Shown here piece by piece: positions 59,505 to 64,000 of a DNA stretch of 64,000 nucleotides. Within the stretch, counting starts at the first letter, position 1. Each line of letters opens with the position of its first letter. A model generated the notes under the pieces. The model ran no database searches. It was not told the DNA's origin and worked only from the letters and a program-made list of their open reading frames with translations. Position numbers and translations under genes: made by a program. Source of the stretch: Eonycteris spelaea (lineage: Eukaryota; Chordata; Mammalia; Chiroptera; Pteropodidae); contig PUFA01000007.1 in the NCBI GenBank assembly GCA_003508835.1, positions 16,763,001 to 16,827,000 of the forward strand. Reading direction: 5' to 3'.

Positions 59505-59800
59505 CCATGAATAATAAAATGGCAATAACTACATATCTATCAACAACTACTTTAACTGTAAATGGATGAAATGGTCCAATCAAAAGACATAGTGTGGCTG
59601 AATGGATAAGGAAGCAAGACCTTTACATATGCTGTTTATGAGAGATTCACTTCAGATTCAGACACATAGACTGAAAGTAAATGGATGGCATAATATTTCA
59701 TAAAAGGGATATTAAAAAAAAAAAAAAACTGGGGTAGCCACACTTATACCAGACAAAATAGACTTTGAAACAAAGGCTATAACAAAAGACAAAGAAGAAT
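59505..59800 (+). pseudogene. L1 ORF2 pseudogene, endonuclease start only
   Basis: The first roughly 95 codons of ORF2, the start of the apurinic-type endonuclease domain that nicks target DNA. Readable blocks are GPIKRHSVAEWIRKQDLYIC and, after a poly-A expansion at 59,714-59,728, a WGSHTYTRQN-like frame-shifted stretch, then DKIDFETKA. In-frame stops are present (for example within the 'NGLNAPIK' and 'LQETHF' positions of the family). The frame ends at the deletion junction near 59,801, after which ORF2 resumes close to its C terminus. It cannot encode an active enzyme. Confidence 0.85.
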
Positions 59801-60425
59801 CCATTAATTGCACTCCTGGGTATTTTTCAGAAAACCCAAAATGCTTTCTCGAAAAGACATATGCATCTATATGTTTATCGCAGCATTATTTACAATAGCC
59901 AAGATAAGGAAGCAACTTAGTGTTCATCAATAGATAAATGCATAAGCAATGTATATGCAATGGAACATTACTCAGCCATAAAATAGAATGAAATCTTGCC
60001 AACAGCAACAACATGGATGTCCTAGAGGGTATTATGCTAGCTGAAATAAGTCAGACAAAGACAAATCTCACGTGATTTCACTTATATGTTGCAATCTAAA
60101 AAAGTAGTAATAAATGAACAAGCAAAACAAAAACAAACTTTTAGATACAGAGAATATTTTGATGGTTGCCAGATTGGAGGGGAGTTGAGGGGCTGGGTGA
60201 AAAAGTGGAAGGGATTAGGAAGTACCAATTGGTAGATACAAAATAGTCATGAAGATGTAAAGTATAGCTTAGGGAATATAGTTGATAATATTCTAATAAC
60301 TATGTATAGTGCCAGATGGGTACTAGATTTATTAGGGTGATCTTTTTGTAAGTTATATAAACATCTAATCACTATGTTATACACCTGAAACTAATAAGAT
60401 ATTGTATGTCAACTGTAATTGGAAA

Positions 60426-62534
60426 AAAATTAATTATTTTAAAAAAGACAGAATCAGATGACAAGAGAAAGAGAAACTGAAAAAATGTTCACTTGCCTAC
60501 GTATTTATATACCTATATAATATATAACAACATCATGGCCTACAGTTCTCTTTTCTGAAATAATTATCCATAATACTCTTTAGGTTTTGGCATTATAGAA
60601 ATGACAGTTTCTAAGGACTTAATTCTCTATAATCTAGAGTCTAGCTCTCCACCTATAACTCCAACCAGAATACATTTGTCCTGGAGAATATTCCTTCTGA
60701 CACCCTCAAAAACCAGAGTTTGTGTACTGATAAACTTCTTTGAACAGAAGCATACTACATTCAGGAGAGTTTGTATGTTTCTTATTCAAAGAAAGTAGAT
60801 TTATCCTAAATCGAATCTAAATTGGGGAGGAAGTATTATCAGCCTATAGCATAGTCCATTATCTTATTTAATTGGAAATTCATTTCATTATCACCTAACC
60901 TAAATCAGAAGTGTTTTGACATCTGAAAAAAAATAATAAAATGAGATATTTTCCACTTCTGAGAAAATCTTAAGCAGCCTTACTTAGATCTTAATCACCT
61001 CAATTTCTAAGAATAGAGGAATGAAATTATAGCAGCCAAGAAGAGAAATTTAAAAAGAAAATCATCAAGGTATGTATTGTTTTCATCTTTGTTATCTATG
61101 TAGGAATATTTATAGATTTTTAAATCAAATTTTTTTTTTCAGAGAAACCCAAATACGCAACAGTATCATGCAATGTTTTGCAAATCATTATTTTATGTCT
61201 CAGCAAAGTTTTAAAGTCTTCTTTAATTTATTCAGCCTTTCTGACATGGTAATCTGAATAGTATTATTCGTAATAATGGAATTTTGCTTTCTTAATTTAT
61301 CTTCCAAGACTAACTCTATCCTTATTCTTTCTCCAACGCTTTTACCATGGTGATTATCAACTGCAGTAGTAAAGCCAGAAGGATTCACAAGGAGGGAGTT
61401 TTTTTGTGATTTTAGCTGCTTATGTTTTTTCAGCTTTTTCCTTGATTCTATTATAATAACTCTAATATATTACCTAGAGTTCTTTCCCCCTCTAACTCTG
61501 TTTATTAAAATGTGAATTGCGATCTGTGCCTACAACCTTCTCCCATACAAAAAGATCATTTAATAGAATGGGTAAAAATGAAAAATAATTCAGTAGAATA
61601 ACCATCAGTATTTCTAAGCTAGCAAAATTTAATTTTATAAAGAAAGTAGAATGTTATTTTTCAACAGATGTCTTAGTGAATGTCCAACATCTAACACGCT
61701 TTGACTTAATAACATGTCTTATTTCTGGAGAAAAAATTGCTAAGATGTCAAAACTGAATTGCTACTGTAATATGGTAAACTGCTTCATGAAACAGATGTA
61801 TAGCAATGCCAAAAATTTAAAAAAAAAATAAAAATAACGAATTTCATTTTTATAACTTCAATATTTTTAAAAATTAATTCTTCAAAGTTGGACAGCTATG
61901 ACGTTAATAAGTATATATAATAATATGGAAATTATACATTTCCTTGGTATATCCTGAAAACACTAAAATAACTTAATGTTTACTCTTTTCTTTCCAATCG
62001 AGCAACTATGTTTACATACACATAATCATATATTTTAAAATTATAAATATGTATGCACATATACATAAATGGAGAAAGCTTGAAAATTAATATTTTGTTT
62101 TGCTGTAAAAGGGTTGAGTTGTGATAGCTTATGCTCTCTTTATTGTAAGATGTTACTACTGCTATATTTTTAAAAATTGCACTAATTTACCAATTTCATT
62201 AAAAATATAAAGCAAACAAAAAATTGCTGAGCTCCAATTTTATGCCAGAACTATAGTAGACAAAAGTGACATCATTCATATCTCTAAAGTTTCTTATAGC
62301 CAGGGAATATTAAACAAATAAATATCATGAACCTGACTAGATTAAGAGGAAAAAATGATTTATATCTGATTTTTAAAAAGAATATTTGAATTATTTAAAA
62401 ATTTTGAAAATTAATAAGTGGAAAAGTATATATGAAGCAAAGATCAATTTAAAAATCAAAAAGATGCAGCAATATCAATGTCAAATCAAGTAGATTTTAG
62501 GGGAAAAATTAAATAATTAATTAATGTGGCAATT
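60426..62534. other. Nothing recognised
   Basis: 2.1 kb of AT-rich DNA after the L1. No gene, RNA gene or named repeat is visible. Short open frames (60,601-60,798; 61,072-61,257; 61,200-61,388 minus) lack recognisable domains. Confidence 0.45.
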
Positions 62535-62905
62535 ATTAATTGAACACTTACAATGGGTAGATTGTTGTACAAAACAGAAAATAAAAGACAGACAACAAAA
62601 TACATATTTTAAATAGTGTCGCAAATGACTATGAGTGCTAGGAAGAAACATAAGTCAAGAAAAGAGGAGGGAAGTAGAAAATTCTAAGTTTCTGGTCAAC
62701 CTGAAATTTTAAATATGGTGCCTAGAAAGACCTCATTGAAAAAGTGATATTTAAGAAAAGATAGAAAGGAAGAGAATTGAGGAGTCATATATGCGTTTCA
62801 GGGGAGAGCATCCTAGGCAGGGGAAACACCAAATGCACAGACCCTATACTGGGAACTTATCTAGAACATTTGAATAAAATAAAGAAGGTTAATATGCAGT
62901 TGAGA
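62535..62905 (-). mobile_element. L2 3' UTR, antisense, long
   Basis: Long antisense L2: 'attgaacacttacaatgggt', 'aaataaaagacagacaacaa', 'atgactatgagtgctaggaa', 'gcctagaaagacctcattga', 'gagagcatcctaggcagggg' and 'aaacaccaaatgcacagacc'. Confidence 0.72.
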
Positions 62906-63099
62906 GTGTTAAGAAGACAGCGCTAATAATTTTAAAGATGAATCATGCTTACAACTAAAGAACTAAACGAAAAGAAGCCATAACATTTGTAGAGGGTGTT
63001 AGTATAATCTGCCCACGATATGACTCAGCCCTCTCCAATTTTCAAGCAGCGATGCATTTTGAATGAGATTTCACCAACTCTGCATTCATAAGTAGGTCC

Positions 63100-63490
63100 T
63101 TAGTCATCTAAACGTTATGTTTCAATGCTCTAAGTCATGTTGCGATATATAGATTTAGCTTATATCTTATATATTACCCGGTGATGGTCATCTATATTGT
63201 GTCTAATTTTGTTAGAACAATAACATTAATATGAACATCTTGTTACATACCTCCTTGTACATTTGTTCAGAAGTTTCCCTTGGAATCATTACTGTAAGAC
63301 TACACAGCATGTGCATATAAATTGCAATAAGTACTTTTTGATTATGCTTCAAAAGGGTCCTTGCCAATTAATATCTCACCAGCCACATGGAGGGAGAGTG
63401 ACAATATCGTACAACTTCTAGTTTTTTAAAGAAAATTAATAGGTATAATTAACCTTTTGATGTGATGATGGTGATCTCTTTGTTTAATCT
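63100..63490 (-). mobile_element. Old L1 (L1M) ORF2 end, antisense
   Basis: Antisense L1M order: 'tctaattttgttagaacaat', 'atgaacatcttgttacatac', 'ttgtacatttgttcagaagt', 'gggtccttgccaattaatat', 'tctcaccagccacatggag'. Confidence 0.68.
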
Positions 63491-64000
63491 ATATTTTGTT
63501 TTTTTTCCAGCATGCCTTTGTCTATATTTCTATTTGTTTTATTATTGTGTCCTTTTCCAGAAATATTTTTAAAGTAAGTTAGCAAACTGATTATAAAATT
63601 CCAGAAATTTCCAGTTATATCTTTCTTCTGTTGCTTCTTGATCATGCCAGGCATAAAACTTAATTCAAGAACTGCAATACATTGTAAATGTCACAATAAC
63701 TAATCAATCAGGAGTAATCATTTACCATGACTGTGTAAATATAAGGTAGGCAATGCGCTGGGTAGGAATCCTGGCTCAGTAGTGTGTATCTGTATCCATC
63801 TTTTTCTTTCATTCACAAAGAACATGTTAGAATGCAAGAGAGAGTGATGCTAAATTAGGAATATATTTAAATAGGTTTGAATATAAACCCAAAAGTTAAC
63901 CACTCACAATCCATTGTGATACTATAATCATTAATACCTGTGAAACCCCTGTCAACTGATGGCAACACTGATGTCATGTTCTAAGTTTTTTCCATTGAAT
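63491..64000. other. Nothing recognised
   Basis: AT-rich sequence running off the window edge. No gene is visible. A pyrimidine tract ending in CAG near 63,511 resembles a splice acceptor but lacks a following open exon with donor. Confidence 0.45.

Larger units (their letters stand above)
57170..60425 (+). mobile_element. L1 element with 5' UTR, ORF1 and 3' end but most of ORF2 deleted
   Basis: Laurasiatherian-type L1. The 5' UTR runs from about 57,170 to 58,600 ('acaactaaactacagaacaa', 'gtccccataacttctggtta', 'gaacacctggcacaggtgac'). ORF1 follows, then the first part of ORF2 (about 59,505-59,800). The sequence then jumps to the ORF2 end ('cactcctgggtatttttcag', 'cagcattatttacaatagcc') and the 3' UTR, finishing with 'cacctgaaactaataagata' and 'ttgtatgtcaactgtaatt'. 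Roughly 3 kb of ORF2, including the reverse transcriptase, is missing at about 59,801. A 5' UTR is rare among L1 copies, most of which are 5'-truncated. Confidence 0.92.

Noticed and set aside
1..64000. CRISPR arrays, operons, tRNA or rRNA genes, riboswitches and origins
   Set aside because: I looked for regular spaced repeats, cloverleaf-like conserved boxes and bacterial gene organisation and saw none. The repeat content is that of a mammalian nuclear genome.

Overview
This looks like nuclear DNA from a placental mammal. It is AT-rich (about one third G+C by eye), CpG-poor and dense in ancient interspersed repeats: L2, MIR, MaLR-type LTRs, old L1, MER5 and Tigger. It has no operons, no long host reading frames, no tRNA or rRNA gene and no CRISPR array. 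The L1 3' ends at about 2,100-2,585 and 59,800-60,425 are of the type carried by laurasiatherians, and the first resembles bat L1s most. I recognised no Alu, B1/B2, carnivore SINEC, ruminant Bov or equid ERE SINE in 64 kb. A bat, perhaps from a SINE-poor lineage, fits best. That placement is inference and needs an alignment to confirm.

I can support no intact host protein-coding gene. The window reads as a gene desert or the inside of a very large intron. The only coding traces are dead mobile-element genes: (i) a Tigger1 (pogo/Tc1-mariner) transposase relic on the minus strand at 39,260-41,345; (ii) the C-terminal part and 3' end of another Tigger-family element on the plus strand at 22,433-23,735; (iii) an L1 at 57,170-60,425 that keeps its 5' UTR, ORF1, the start of ORF2 and its 3' end but has lost most of ORF2. 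The longest open frames, at 21.8-22.6 kb on the minus strand, are translations of a simple repeat and not genes.

Layout: 0-10 kb holds L1 fragments, MIR and a CTAT microsatellite. 9.4-10.3 kb has two copies of one LTR family. 10-19 kb is L2/MIR with long unrecognised AT-rich gaps. 19.4-24.6 kb has an (AC)25 run, a candidate regulatory block with two octamer motifs, a 0.5 kb GATA/AAAG purine tract, the second Tigger and an A40 tract. 25-36 kb is mostly unrecognised, with one candidate regulatory block (27.2-27.7 kb), a MER5A, MIRs and one near-complete MLT1-like LTR. 36-41.3 kb carries antisense L1 3' ends, (AT)24 and Tigger1. 43-52 kb is MIR/L2/old L1 with a homeodomain-site-rich block at 47.6-47.9 kb and a short exon-like segment at 48.67 kb. 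54.5-64 kb has an MLT1 LTR, the deleted L1, a long antisense L2 and an antisense L1.

I found no convincing new biological system. The items most worth checking are the three candidate regulatory blocks, the exon-like segment and the large purine-strand microsatellite. Repeat family names come from recognising consensus text from memory, and repeat boundaries are accurate to about 10-40 bases unless a simple repeat is named.
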